A stretch of DNA of 31,717 nt, taken from Nitrospinota bacterium. GTDB lineage: Bacteria > JADFOP01 > DATKYB01. This document shows positions 1 through 7,728 of the stretch, piece after piece. Each line of letters begins with the position of its first letter. Position 1 is the stretch's first letter. A program made the translations under genes and the position numbers. The stretch covers positions 1 through 31,717 of the forward strand of contig DATKYB010000072.1 of assembly GCA_035528715.1 (NCBI GenBank). The letters run 5' to 3'. The notes below the pieces were generated by a model. It was given only the letters and a program-made list of their open reading frames with translations. It was not told where the DNA came from and ran no database searches.

Positions 1-148
1 TATGGCCTTTCACCGTCCCTACAGACCGGCTCTTGGCATAAAAAAGGCGTTAGAGGAGATCTTCCAGAAGAAGGACATCCTTTATGACTCTAAAGTAGCG
101 GATGCATGCTTGAAGCTTTTTAATGAAAAGGGATTTAAGTTAAAGTAA
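1..148 (+). CDS. C-terminal fragment of an HD-GYP/HD-domain protein (5' end outside window)
   Basis: Reading in the frame that contains bases 2-4 gives about 49 residues ending at TAA 146-148. The fragment begins with MAFHRPYRPALGIKKALEEI, which matches the tail of HD-GYP-type phosphohydrolase domains (usually AxASHRPYRPALGxxxAL.EI), followed by a segment like the usual end, DACLKLFNEKGFK. HD-GYP domains commonly hydrolyse cyclic-di-GMP and are often fused to receiver, PAS or GAF sensors. The catalytic HD and GYP motifs lie upstream of the window, so activity cannot be judged. The downstream kinase gene starts 106 bases later on the same strand, but a repeat copy lies between them and I see no strong reason to call an operon. 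Family assignment is fairly sure, the specific function is not. Confidence 0.7.
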   Translation, partial: MAFHRPYRPALGIKKALEEIFQKKDILYDSKVADACLKLFNEKGFKLK

Positions 149-171
149 GAAAATTAAGGCAACAATACGAC

Positions 172-204
172 GTCCTTCTTTGATCCCTTTGCTTTCACAC
201 GCAA
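172..204. repeat. 33-bp direct repeat, copy A
   Basis: A 33-bp stretch starting GTCCTTCTTTG and ending CACACGCAA matches copy B at 1864-1896 at 31 of 33 positions (both differences A to G) in the same orientation. The bases outside the 33-bp core do not match. The two copies bracket the histidine-kinase gene. I do not recognise the repeat family. Confidence 0.7.
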
Positions 205-254
205 TGTTTTATGAGTATAAATGAAATTATTACACTCTATCTAAAAGAGTAATT

Positions 255-1817
255 ATGAATCATACAATCGAGAAAACAGAGCAACTCAAAAAAAACTATT
301 TTCTTAAAAAGATAAGATACATATCCAGTGTTATTCTTGCCTTTTTTTTATTTGTATTGGCATTGAGTTTTGACGCTTGGGAAAAAGTATCTGAAATTGT
401 TAAAAAACATGAAAATATAGAAATTGACGAGATAATACTTGTATTAGCGATTCTCACTATTGTTTCTTTAATTCTTTGTAAAAGGAAGAATAGAGAACTT
501 AAGCATGAAATAACTGAGCGCGATAAGATGGGGAAGAACTTGAAAAATACTACGGAACAATTGAAAACCTTTAATGAAGCAAACAAAAAACTTACCTCTA
601 TGATTTCTAACGAAGAATTGCTCCCCTGGATAGCTGAACAGGCTGCCAAGCTTCTTAATGTTGATGCATGTAATTACCGGATAAGAGAGGGGAATTATCT
701 TGTCAGAGGTGGTGGCACCAGAGAGGCTTTAGCGATATTGCCGAAGGAAAAGATAAAGATAGGTGAGAGTCTAAGTGGTCGGATTGCAAAAGAGAATAAG
801 CCGATTATCATAACAGATGGTTTGTCTGATGATCCAAGGCTTCTTCCTGAGCACAGGAAGAAAGCAGCAGAATATGGTTTCAGGTCTGCACTTGGTGTTC
901 CCATGTGTATAGATAAAGAGAATGTAGGAGTTTTAATTGTTTTATCAACTCAGCCAAGAGAGTTTACAGAGGCTGATAGAGAACTTTTATTTGCCTTTGC
1001 AAATCAAGCTGCTATTGCTATTGAGAATGCAAAACTTTTTAAAGATTTGAAAAAGGCAAAAGATGAATTAGAGATATCGAATAAGAATTTAGAGAAGAGG
1101 GTTACGGAGAGATCAAAAGAACTAAAGGAGATGCAAGCACACCTCATTTATTCTGAAAGGTTGACAGCTTCAGGCAGATTAGCAGCTGGAATGGCTCGCG
1201 AGATTAGTAATCCTCTTCAAGCCATTGATTGCTTTATTAGTTCTGTTATGAAGAATATTGACAAGAAGAGCCAGGATAGAGAGTATTTAGGGTTAGCCAA
1301 GGAAGGGATTAATAGGATAGAAGCGATTGTGAGAAAACTTTTAGAATTTCATCGTCCAGAAGCAATAAAAAAGAGGTTAGTGGATATAAACTCAATTATA
1401 AAAAATACCCTTTCTCTAACAAGGAATCAACTTTTACAAAAAAATATAGTTGTTGTAGAGGACTTTTCCGCTGATTTACCAGAAGTCAATGTCTCTCCCC
1501 AACAGTTTCATCAGGTCTTATTAAACCTTATAACAAACGCAGAGGATGCAATGCCAGACGGGGGTGAATTAAGGATTAAAACAAGGAATAGTAAGCGAGC
1601 AGTTTATATCGATATAAGTGATACAGGAGCGGGTATGCCTGAAGAGTTGTTAGGGAGAATATTTGAACCCTTTTTTACTATCAACAAGAATAAGGGTATT
1701 GGATTGGGGCTTTCTATTTCTTATGGGATTATAAAGGTTCATAATGGGGAGATCCTCGTAAAAAGCAAAGAGAAAGAAGGCTCAAATTTTACTATAAAAC
1801 TTCCTGTAGAGAAATAA
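255..1817 (+). CDS. Membrane GAF-domain sensor histidine kinase with Arg in place of the phospho-acceptor His
   Basis: 520 residues. Two membrane helices (about 21-40 and 58-76) are followed by a short coil, a GAF sensor domain (about 105-262), a coiled coil (262-298) and a kinase core. The ATP-binding half looks intact: N-box with N424 and N428, G1 DTGAG 456-460, FEPFFT 470-475 and G2 GIGLGL 481-486. In the dimerisation helix, the usual H-E-x-x-N-P is replaced by AREISNP, with Arg315 (codon CGC 1197-1199) where the phosphorylated His should be. Known family members need that His for autophosphorylation, so this protein may be a non-phosphorylating sensor, may work through a partner, or may have been inactivated recently by one G/A change. 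The ribosome site before ATG 255 is weak. No response regulator follows it. The nearest signalling gene is the partial HD-GYP protein upstream. Confidence 0.85.
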   Translation: MNHTIEKTEQLKKNYFLKKIRYISSVILAFFLFVLALSFDAWEKVSEIVKKHENIEIDEIILVLAILTIVSLILCKRKNRELKHEITERDKMGKNLKNTTEQLKTFNEANKKLTSMISNEELLPWIAEQAAKLLNVDACNYRIREGNYLVRGGGTREALAILPKEKIKIGESLSGRIAKENKPIIITDGLSDDPRLLPEHRKKAAEYGFRSALGVPMCIDKENVGVLIVLSTQPREFTEADRELLFAFANQAAIAIENAKLFKDLKKAKDELEISNKNLEKRVTERSKELKEMQAHLIYSERLTASGRLAAGMAREISNPLQAIDCFISSVMKNIDKKSQDREYLGLAKEGINRIEAIVRKLLEFHRPEAIKKRLVDINSIIKNTLSLTRNQLLQKNIVVVEDFSADLPEVNVSPQQFHQVLLNLITNAEDAMPDGGELRIKTRNSKRAVYIDISDTGAGMPEELLGRIFEPFFTINKNKGIGLGLSISYGIIKVHNGEILVKSKEKEGSNFTIKLPVEK

Positions 1818-1863
1818 TTATCAAGAACTCTGCTTTCAAATACCGACTGAAAAAATCAAGGGT

Positions 1864-1896
1864 GTCCTTCTTTGGTCCCTTTGCTTTCGCACGCAA
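1864..1896. repeat. 33-bp direct repeat, copy B
   Basis: This is the partner of the copy at 172-204, 31 of 33 identical. It lies between the kinase stop and ppcA. In this copy only, CCCTTTG (1877-1883) can pair with CAAAGGG (1897-1903) just outside the repeat, giving a 7-bp stem with a 13-base loop. Confidence 0.7.
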
Positions 1897-1995
1897 CAAA
1901 GGGATAAATATCACAAATCCCAAATTATCAGTTGATATTTTCTTCCTTTAATATTATCTTTAGAAAAATCATTCATTTTCCAAATCGAGGTTTTT

Positions 1996-3471
1996 ATGCC
2001 AAAGATACCACGATGCATGAGCACGCAGCACCCGGACAATGTCCGCCTCCCCTTCTTTGTCGAGGAGAGCCTTATCGACAAGGAGCATGAGGTGATTGAG
2101 GCGTATTATGCCTTTTCCCATCTCGGATGCGATGAGCAGATGTGGGACTGCGAGGGAAAAGAGGTGGATAACTATGTGGTGAAGAAGCTCCTCATGAAAT
2201 ACGAATCCTTTTTCAAGGAAAAGGTTTTAGGGAGGGATGTCTTTCTTACGCTTCGCGTCCCGAACCCCTCGGTTGAGCGGGCCGAGGCCAAGATACTCCT
2301 GGAGACACTGGAGAGCCTCCCCCGCTCCTATGATGCAGCCAAGCTCTTCTATAAAGAAGATATTGCTCCTATCTTTGAAATCATCCTTCCCATGACCCTC
2401 ACCCACAAAAGCCTTGAGAGAATTTATCGGTATTACAGGGATTTTGTTGTGGGAAAGCAGGAGATGCCCTTCAGAGATGGGGATATTACCATAAAGGAAT
2501 GGATCGGCGAGTTCAAGCCAGAAAGAGTGAATGTTATCCCGCTTTTTGAAGATACTGACCGTATGTTAAACGGTCACAAAATCTTAAAAAAATATTTAGA
2601 GGATAAGAAGCTAAAGTATCAGCGGGTCTTTCTGGCTCGGTCTGATCCAGCCATGAACTATGGCATTGTGAGTGCTGTTCTTTTAAACAAAATCGCCCTT
2701 TGGAAACTTCAAAGATTAAGTGAAGAGATAGGGATTGATATCTATCCGATTATAGGGGTCGGTTCTGTTCCCTTCAGGGGGAATCTCAAGCCCTCAACTG
2801 TTGAAAGAGTCCTTCATGAATATCCTTCTGTTCAGACCTATACCATCCAATCGGCATTTAAGTATGACAACCCTGCAGAAGAGGCAATCGAGGCGATCAA
2901 CAAAATAAAGAGGCACAAGTGTGGTCAAACATTAAAGGTTGTTGAGAAGAGGGCTCTGGATATCATCAAGAGATATACCCATGAATATCAGAAGATTATC
3001 AAGGGGATGGCACCCCTGATCAATGAGGTGGCAAAGTATGTCCCAAGCCGAAGGGAGAGGAAGCTTCATATCGGACTTTTCGGATATGCCAGAGAGATGA
3101 AGGGGATTAGTCTGCCCAGAGCCATACAGTTTACAGCGGCCCTTTATTCCATCGGTCTTCCGCCTGAGATCTTTGGTCTTGGAAGCTTAAAGAGAGAAGA
3201 TGTCGATTTTATCAAAGAGGTCTATATCTATTTTGAAGAGGATCTTATGGATGCGCTTAGGTATCTCAATAAGAATTCCTTAAAACTCCTTCCGCCGAAG
3301 ATAAGGAATCAGATCAAGAATTTTCTAAAGAGGTTCGATTTTGATATCGGGAGTGATGCTGAACATATAGAGCTGACAGATAAGATCAGAAAACTTATTG
3401 ATGAGAGGTCTCAGCAGAATATCCAGGAGTTTGTCGTTAATGCGGCCTATCACAGAAGATTTCTGGGATAG
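1996..3471 (+). CDS. ppcA: Archaeal-type phosphoenolpyruvate carboxylase
   Basis: 491 residues, the usual length for the archaeal-type (PEPCase type 2) family and about half that of the bacterial type. It catalyses PEP + bicarbonate to oxaloacetate + phosphate in the cytoplasm, replenishing C4 acids. Family signatures visible are MSTQHPDN near the N-terminus (8-15), LARSDPAMNYG, VGSVPFRGNL and the segment around PLINEVAKYVPSRRERK. The ATG at 1996 is preceded by GAGGT (1987-1991). The family is widespread in archaea and patchy in bacteria (for example Clostridium perfringens, Leuconostoc, Oenococcus), so lateral transfer somewhere in its history is likely. The first 350 bases look richer in G+C than the flanking kinase gene. 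A tricarboxylate-type transporter about 20 kb away could make C4 metabolism relevant, but that link is only suggestive. Confidence 0.93.
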   Translation: MPKIPRCMSTQHPDNVRLPFFVEESLIDKEHEVIEAYYAFSHLGCDEQMWDCEGKEVDNYVVKKLLMKYESFFKEKVLGRDVFLTLRVPNPSVERAEAKILLETLESLPRSYDAAKLFYKEDIAPIFEIILPMTLTHKSLERIYRYYRDFVVGKQEMPFRDGDITIKEWIGEFKPERVNVIPLFEDTDRMLNGHKILKKYLEDKKLKYQRVFLARSDPAMNYGIVSAVLLNKIALWKLQRLSEEIGIDIYPIIGVGSVPFRGNLKPSTVERVLHEYPSVQTYTIQSAFKYDNPAEEAIEAINKIKRHKCGQTLKVVEKRALDIIKRYTHEYQKIIKGMAPLINEVAKYVPSRRERKLHIGLFGYAREMKGISLPRAIQFTAALYSIGLPPEIFGLGSLKREDVDFIKEVYIYFEEDLMDALRYLNKNSLKLLPPKIRNQIKNFLKRFDFDIGSDAEHIELTDKIRKLIDERSQQNIQEFVVNAAYHRRFLG

Positions 3472-3514
3472 ATTTTGTTTGATGATGAAAATAGGATTTT
3501 GAGACTAAAAATCT

Positions 3515-3862
3515 TTACAAGAGGTCTTTTTTCTTTTCCTCAAATTCTTGCTTGTTAATCTCTCCTTTTGCATATCTCTTTTTAAGGATATCGAGTGCGC
3601 TCTCCTCTTCTTTTGAAAAGAGTTCTGGCTTTCTTGTTAATGTAATCCATCTCACAAGAAAGATAATAACCACAATGGTCAAAACCAAAAAAACAATCAT
3701 AAACAAGGGGCCGAACCATCTCATCATTCCAAACCCCCAGTGCATCATATCAGGTCCTATTCCATATCCCTCTCTATATTGCGCATGTGCAGGTTCAAAG
3801 GCAGAGAAGATAAATAAAAGAGATAAACAAAAGGTCATCAGCCGTGATTGAAACATTTTCAT
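3515..3862 (-). CDS. Secreted/membrane SHOCT-domain small protein
   Basis: 115 residues. A signal peptide (1-27, ending AHA before Gln) is followed by a Met/Gly/Trp-rich patch with a candidate metal-binding MMHWGFGMM segment (39-47), one membrane helix (about 52-74) and a C-terminal SHOCT motif (LKKRYAKGEINKQEFEEKK). SHOCT is a short helical module at the ends of many bacterial proteins, thought to mediate oligomerisation or protein contacts. The start is supported by a clear AGGAGGG on the minus strand. It is the last of four closely spaced minus-strand genes (19 bases after the radical-SAM gene) and has a shorter paralogue at 4942-5139. Both end in KKDLL. The molecular function is unknown. 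Confidence 0.75.
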   Translation of the reverse strand: MKMFQSRLMTFCLSLLFIFSAFEPAHAQYREGYGIGPDMMHWGFGMMRWFGPLFMIVFLVLTIVVIIFLVRWITLTRKPELFSKEEESALDILKKRYAKGEINKQEFEEKKKDLL

Positions 3863-3881
3863 TATAAAAACCCTCCTTTCA

Positions 3882-4913
3882 TTAAAGATAGGAGTTTAGG
3901 ACAGGTTTTTCTCTTTTTCTTGGCCCGAAAGAATGATTTGCTAAATATTGCCAAAGGAGTCCAACAAGGGAGTTGTCGAGGTAGGAACGTATCGATACAT
4001 AACAGCTGCCGCAGTTGTTGTTTGGTACGAATTCGCGATGAATCTCATCAAGTGAAGTATATCTTTGGTCATGCATCGAACAGGGCTTGAGATAGCCGTC
4101 TGGCGTAATCACGAGGAAATGTCTGCCAGCGTTGCAGCCCTTGATTTCCTGGTTTTTAAAAAACTCATAGGTACCCTCAATAGTGAAATCGGCATTCAGA
4201 ATATGTCCACAATTCCTTTTTTTGTACTCCTTGAGTTTGTCCAACTGGCACCGAAGTTTTAACAGGTCTTCTGGTTTTTCTATGGTGTAGCGACGCTCTT
4301 TGGTACGCAAGATGGAATAGGCACTGAAAGAGATTGAGACTCCCCAGCGCTCAGCGGTGCGCACCAGGTCCATGATATGAGGCATATTTTCATTCGTGAT
4401 CGTGCTGTTGATCACAATATCATTATGCCCGAGCGAAGCCAGCTTGGGGACGAGCTTATTCAGGTGATCGTAAAGGCCTTGGAAGCTTCGCCATTCATCG
4501 TGTCTTTTGTCCGGGAAGCAAAGCGAGATTGAAAGCTGGTTCATACCTGCTTCCCTAAAATCAAGGTATTTTTCCTTTGTGAGCAGCGATCCGTTGGTAA
4601 CCACAATAATATAAGGCGTGTGTTTGCCATTGGGTTTCATCGCCCGGAGGATGTCCGTCAGATCATCTCTAAGAAGAGGCTCCCCGCCAGAGACCTGCAA
4701 GATTACCGGCTTAAGAGTCTTTATCAGGTGATGATAGCCATAAGGGCCGATTCGCTTTTCTCCCTCTACCTCGCCGCCCCTGTTGCAATGATTGCAATTC
4801 GCTGTGCAGGAATGGGTCATTTCAAGAGAGACGACGGTCGGATAACCCCGAAGATATGCTGGGATCCCACGGCTTAGTATAGCGAAGGTCTCTATTTTGG
4901 TAAGTTTCCGCAT
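3882..4913 (-). CDS. Radical SAM protein with C-terminal SPASM/twitch-like cysteines
   Basis: 343 residues. A CX3CX2C cluster (C36, C40, C43) for the SAM-binding [4Fe-4S] centre follows an Ile/Val-rich strand, and SGGEPLL is present as the SAM-contact motif. The C-terminus has Cys residues in CNAGRHFLVITPDGYLKPC and CGSC, like the auxiliary iron-sulfur region of SPASM or twitch proteins that modify peptides or make cofactors. It does not match a family I can name with confidence. It sits between two SHOCT membrane proteins and downstream of an asparagine-synthetase homologue, all on the minus strand with gaps of 19-28 bases, so co-transcription is likely. The substrate is unknown. No strong ribosome site precedes ATG at 4913, which may mean coupling to the upstream gene. 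Confidence 0.85.
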   Translation of the reverse strand: MRKLTKIETFAILSRGIPAYLRGYPTVVSLEMTHSCTANCNHCNRGGEVEGEKRIGPYGYHHLIKTLKPVILQVSGGEPLLRDDLTDILRAMKPNGKHTPYIIVVTNGSLLTKEKYLDFREAGMNQLSISLCFPDKRHDEWRSFQGLYDHLNKLVPKLASLGHNDIVINSTITNENMPHIMDLVRTAERWGVSISFSAYSILRTKERRYTIEKPEDLLKLRCQLDKLKEYKKRNCGHILNADFTIEGTYEFFKNQEIKGCNAGRHFLVITPDGYLKPCSMHDQRYTSLDEIHREFVPNNNCGSCYVSIRSYLDNSLVGLLWQYLANHSFGPRKREKPVLNSYL

Positions 4914-4941
4914 GGCTGTTAATGATATCAGAAATGAAAAA

Positions 4942-5139
4942 TTATAAAAGGTCTTTTTTCATTGATTCAAATTCTTCTTTACTGATCTCTCCCTTTTCAT
5001 ATTTCTTCTTGAGTGTGGCCTCCTTGCTTTTTGTTTCTGAATCGATTCTCCTCGCCATCCATCCGATGAGGAACATGACAACAAAGACAAGCAGAATAAA
5101 GAAGCCTATGATCAGTATGATTCCAATCACACCAGGCAT
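4942..5139 (-). CDS. Small SHOCT-domain membrane protein
   Basis: 65 residues: one hydrophobic helix from about residue 4 to 27, a charged linker, then a SHOCT module (LKKKYEKGEISKEEFESMKK) and the same final KKDLL as the larger paralogue at 3515-3862. There is no cleavable signal. A strong AAAGGAGG lies 5 bases before the ATG on the minus strand. It lies 26 bases after the asparagine-synthetase-like gene and 28 bases before the radical-SAM gene, so it is very probably in one transcript with them. It could anchor or cluster a cytoplasmic partner at the membrane. This is inference only. Confidence 0.75.
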   Translation of the reverse strand: MPGVIGIILIIGFFILLVFVVMFLIGWMARRIDSETKSKEATLKKKYEKGEISKEEFESMKKDLL

Positions 5140-5165
5140 GATGTAAGCCTCCTTTTATTTTCTCC

Positions 5166-7187
5166 TTAAAGAGTTATCATGGATTCAGGGTCTTTTCCCT
5201 CAATCCAGAGCTCATGCCAGTATAAAAATACCAGAAGCGGATAAAGATAGGATTCCAGGCTTAGCTTTCCTGCACTATGAAGGTATAAAAGTTTTTTTAT
5301 CGAGTCAAGATGAAAATAGTCCCCCTCTTTTAATAAAGGAGAGGTCTTAAGAAGAATACTGAGTTTCTCTGTTAAATTTTTTCTGAGTACTTGATAGCCC
5401 GCCCTTCCCAGTTTTATCTTTTTCATCTCTATCGCATGATCAGGAATCAACCCTTCAAGAGCCTTTTTAAGGAGATACTTCTGAATACCATTTTTCATCC
5501 TGATTTCAAGGGGGATGCCGAGGACAAAATCTAAGAGATCTGAATCCACATAGGGAAATCTTGGCTGAATGGAGTGGGGAGAAAAGGAGTTAAAAAGATA
5601 GGTTATAACTGTTTCAGGGTTAACAAGCATCAGGTTTATCCCTACGCATTTTTCAACAGGTTTGATATCCGGTTTCACCTCGAGCATCTTACTAGCGCAG
5701 AGATCGACCAGCGTAGCAGTACTGAGACCTTCATTTCTTTTTAGGAACGGAGAAGAAAAGATAAATTTTTTTTGGAAATCTTGGAGATATATCTTGTGCC
5801 CTAGATAGGGTTCATGACCTTTTGATATATGCTCGAAGATTTTTGTTTTCAATCCAGGAAGGAGAGTCTCTCCCTTCATCTTTTCAAAAAGAGAGTTCAA
5901 GCAATAGATTGCCTGTGCAGTCGGTTTTTTTAAAAATAAAATCTTTGACCAGGGCGATTCTAAGGTTCTACAGAGATCTAACAGGGGTATTGAATCTAAA
6001 AATATCGCATCCGCTAAAGTGCCGAGGAGTACTGTATCTACATCCTCCTCAGCCATTCTTTTGGTGAGGTGATAGATCTCTGGTAGGGCATAGTAGGCAC
6101 AGGGTTCAGGGCTTACTTCTACAGCGCGTGGTAAAAGGTTGATAAAGTCTTCTTCTTTAATAATCATCTCATGGTGTTTTGTCTTGAAAATATCTTTGAT
6201 TCTCCTTGCCATTAAAAGCTCAGCATCCACCATTTCATCCTTTACAGTGGAATAGGCAACGCTTAGCGTGTAGGTATTGATCATCTCCACATCTTTTTGT
6301 CTGGCAAGGGCCACAAGAGCACTGGAGTCCATGCCGCCAAGGGGGATACTCAGTTCTTTATTATTTTTGATCCGTCGTGTTACGCTGGATATAAGGAGGT
6401 CTCTTACCTTTTCTATATAGTAATTTTCATCAGCTTCCGTATGGGTGCTCTGAGGTATGGGCAGCCAGTATGTCCTGGGGATTAATTCATTTGAAAATTT
6501 TGAAGAGCTGTTATTTTTGGATATCATGAGTTCAATAAAATTTCCAGCAGGGATTTTCTTTATCCCTTTAATAAGGGTAAGGGGCGGAGGCACAGCACCA
6601 TATGTAAAAAAATGATAAAGTCCCTCTTCGTTTAGCTCTCTTGGAACAGCCCTGCTATGAAGAAACGTTCCCATCTGATTGGTAAAAATAATGAGACCAT
6701 CTTTTTTATTTTTTTGATGAAGAATGGCATAGTAGAGGGGTCTTGTCCCTGTTTTATCACGAACGAGATAGAGAAGCTTCTTTAAGCTGTCATAGAGAAC
6801 AAAAACGAATTCACCATTTAGTTTTTTAAAGGAGTTCGTTCCCTCTTCCTGATAAAGATGAATTATGGCTTCAGCATTATTTTGGGTCGTAAAAATGTAA
6901 CCCTTATTTTCTAAATGAGACCGCAACTCATCACTGTTTGCCAGAAACCCATCAAAAAAGAGAAATATCTTACCCTTTTCGTCTTTTAGGGGCTGTCTTT
7001 GTTCACCAAGAGGGTTCTCCTTTTTGGGGTTATACTTTATTCCCATAGCAATCAATCGATTATCGGGAAGGAGGGATTCTGAATGGCCCTTGTTGAGACA
7101 GAGGGATTCGATCATTCGGTGAAAAAGATTGATCTCGTCCTCTTTTAGATCCCTGCCAGGGGATACCATTCCACAGAATAAGGACAT
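5166..7187 (-). CDS. Asparagine-synthetase-like protein (GATase_7 + synthetase domains) with altered active-site residues
   Basis: 673 residues with the two-domain plan of glutamine-dependent asparagine synthetases: an N-terminal Ntn-type glutaminase fold (about 1-190) and an ATP-pyrophosphatase synthetase domain (about 250-620). Several hallmarks deviate. The candidate nucleophile is Cys5 (MSLFCG), not Cys2, and no alternative start codon lies directly before it. The glutamine-binding NGE is FDGF (D79, F81), the later Asp of SDxEV is Asn104, and the PP-loop SGGxDSS reads LGGMDSS (283-289). ATP-site GGMDSS remains. Family knowledge says such changes impair glutamine hydrolysis. Homologues with dead glutaminase domains include lasso-peptide cyclases and beta-lactam synthetase, which adenylate a carboxylate without using glutamine. 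A function other than making asparagine is therefore plausible. It heads the minus-strand cluster. A weak AAAGGT precedes the ATG. Confidence 0.85.
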   Translation of the reverse strand: MSLFCGMVSPGRDLKEDEINLFHRMIESLCLNKGHSESLLPDNRLIAMGIKYNPKKENPLGEQRQPLKDEKGKIFLFFDGFLANSDELRSHLENKGYIFTTQNNAEAIIHLYQEEGTNSFKKLNGEFVFVLYDSLKKLLYLVRDKTGTRPLYYAILHQKNKKDGLIIFTNQMGTFLHSRAVPRELNEEGLYHFFTYGAVPPPLTLIKGIKKIPAGNFIELMISKNNSSSKFSNELIPRTYWLPIPQSTHTEADENYYIEKVRDLLISSVTRRIKNNKELSIPLGGMDSSALVALARQKDVEMINTYTLSVAYSTVKDEMVDAELLMARRIKDIFKTKHHEMIIKEEDFINLLPRAVEVSPEPCAYYALPEIYHLTKRMAEEDVDTVLLGTLADAIFLDSIPLLDLCRTLESPWSKILFLKKPTAQAIYCLNSLFEKMKGETLLPGLKTKIFEHISKGHEPYLGHKIYLQDFQKKFIFSSPFLKRNEGLSTATLVDLCASKMLEVKPDIKPVEKCVGINLMLVNPETVITYLFNSFSPHSIQPRFPYVDSDLLDFVLGIPLEIRMKNGIQKYLLKKALEGLIPDHAIEMKKIKLGRAGYQVLRKNLTEKLSILLKTSPLLKEGDYFHLDSIKKLLYLHSAGKLSLESYLYPLLVFLYWHELWIEGKDPESMITL

Positions 7188-7350
7188 CTCGATTACCTTT
7201 TGATTTTTTCAGAAGTTTTTAGTCATTGAAGACTAAGATGGGATTATCAAAATTAAGAGGATAAGGCAAGAAAAATTATAGGGGTTTTCGCTTATCTTTT
7301 GTGTAAAAAATTTTCTCTAACCATTTTGTTTAAAGACATACAACGCTAAC

Positions 7351-7378
7351 TTGTCACTTGGAAAATATCTATTATTAT
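7351..7378 (+). promoter_or_regulatory. Predicted sigma70-type promoter for the zinc-ribbon gene
   Basis: TTGTCA (7351-7356), a 16-base spacer and TATTAT (7373-7378) lie about 40 bases before the start at 7422. This is the only good promoter-like pair I see in the 234-base gap between the divergent genes. Confidence 0.4.
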
Positions 7379-7421
7379 TTTACCTTAGAAGTTTGAATTT
7401 CATTTAAAGTGAGGCGCTAAA

Positions 7422-7628
7422 ATGGAAGAGAAAAAAATCTACAAAACAGGAGATGTTGTTCCCGAAACCGCACTTTATGAGTGCTCGGTTTGTAATGACC
7501 TCAAAAAACCAGTAAGGCAAAGGCTTAAAGAAGGAGAAAAGTTCCCAAGATGTAGTGGCTGTAGTGACACTGACATATGGCAGAGAGTCTCATCCACTCT
7601 TGATATGCCTACGGGATGCCATTGCTAA
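7422..7628 (+). CDS. Small zinc-ribbon protein
   Basis: 68 residues. The core is YKTGDVVPETALYECSVCN, a charged loop with the words LKEGEKFPRCSGCS, then Trp, and a Cys-rich end (GCHC). CSVC and CSGC form a likely four-Cys zinc or iron site. The pattern (GD.VP.TG.Y.C..C...GE.FP.C..C...W) recurs in small bacterial proteins annotated only as zinc-ribbon or YjzC-like, of unknown role. The last two cysteines (66 and 68) are extra to the ribbon. A GAGG lies 9 bases before the ATG. It precedes the SOS operon but has its own promoter, so no functional link is claimed. Confidence 0.7.
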   Translation: MEEKKIYKTGDVVPETALYECSVCNDLKKPVRQRLKEGEKFPRCSGCSDTDIWQRVSSTLDMPTGCHC

Positions 7629-7694
7629 ATTTAAAGGTAGAAATCGTCTCTCTCAAAGAGAGAAGTTATCCTCTATCTCTTTAAAAAATTTTTC

Positions 7695-7723
7695 TTGACA
7701 CTTCCCTCCTATTAAAATATATT
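7695..7723 (+). promoter_or_regulatory. lexA promoter (TTGACA-N17-TATATT)
   Basis: TTGACA (7695-7700) and TATATT (7718-7723) have a 17-base spacer and are the best promoter match in the window. It directly abuts the LexA operator and lies 38 bases before lexA. Confidence 0.75.
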
Positions 7724-7728
7724 TATAG

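Noticed and set aside
7649-7663. TCTCTC/GAGAGA 6-bp hairpin after the zinc-ribbon gene, as a terminator
   Set aside because: There is no T run directly after the stem, and the promoter of lexA follows closely.
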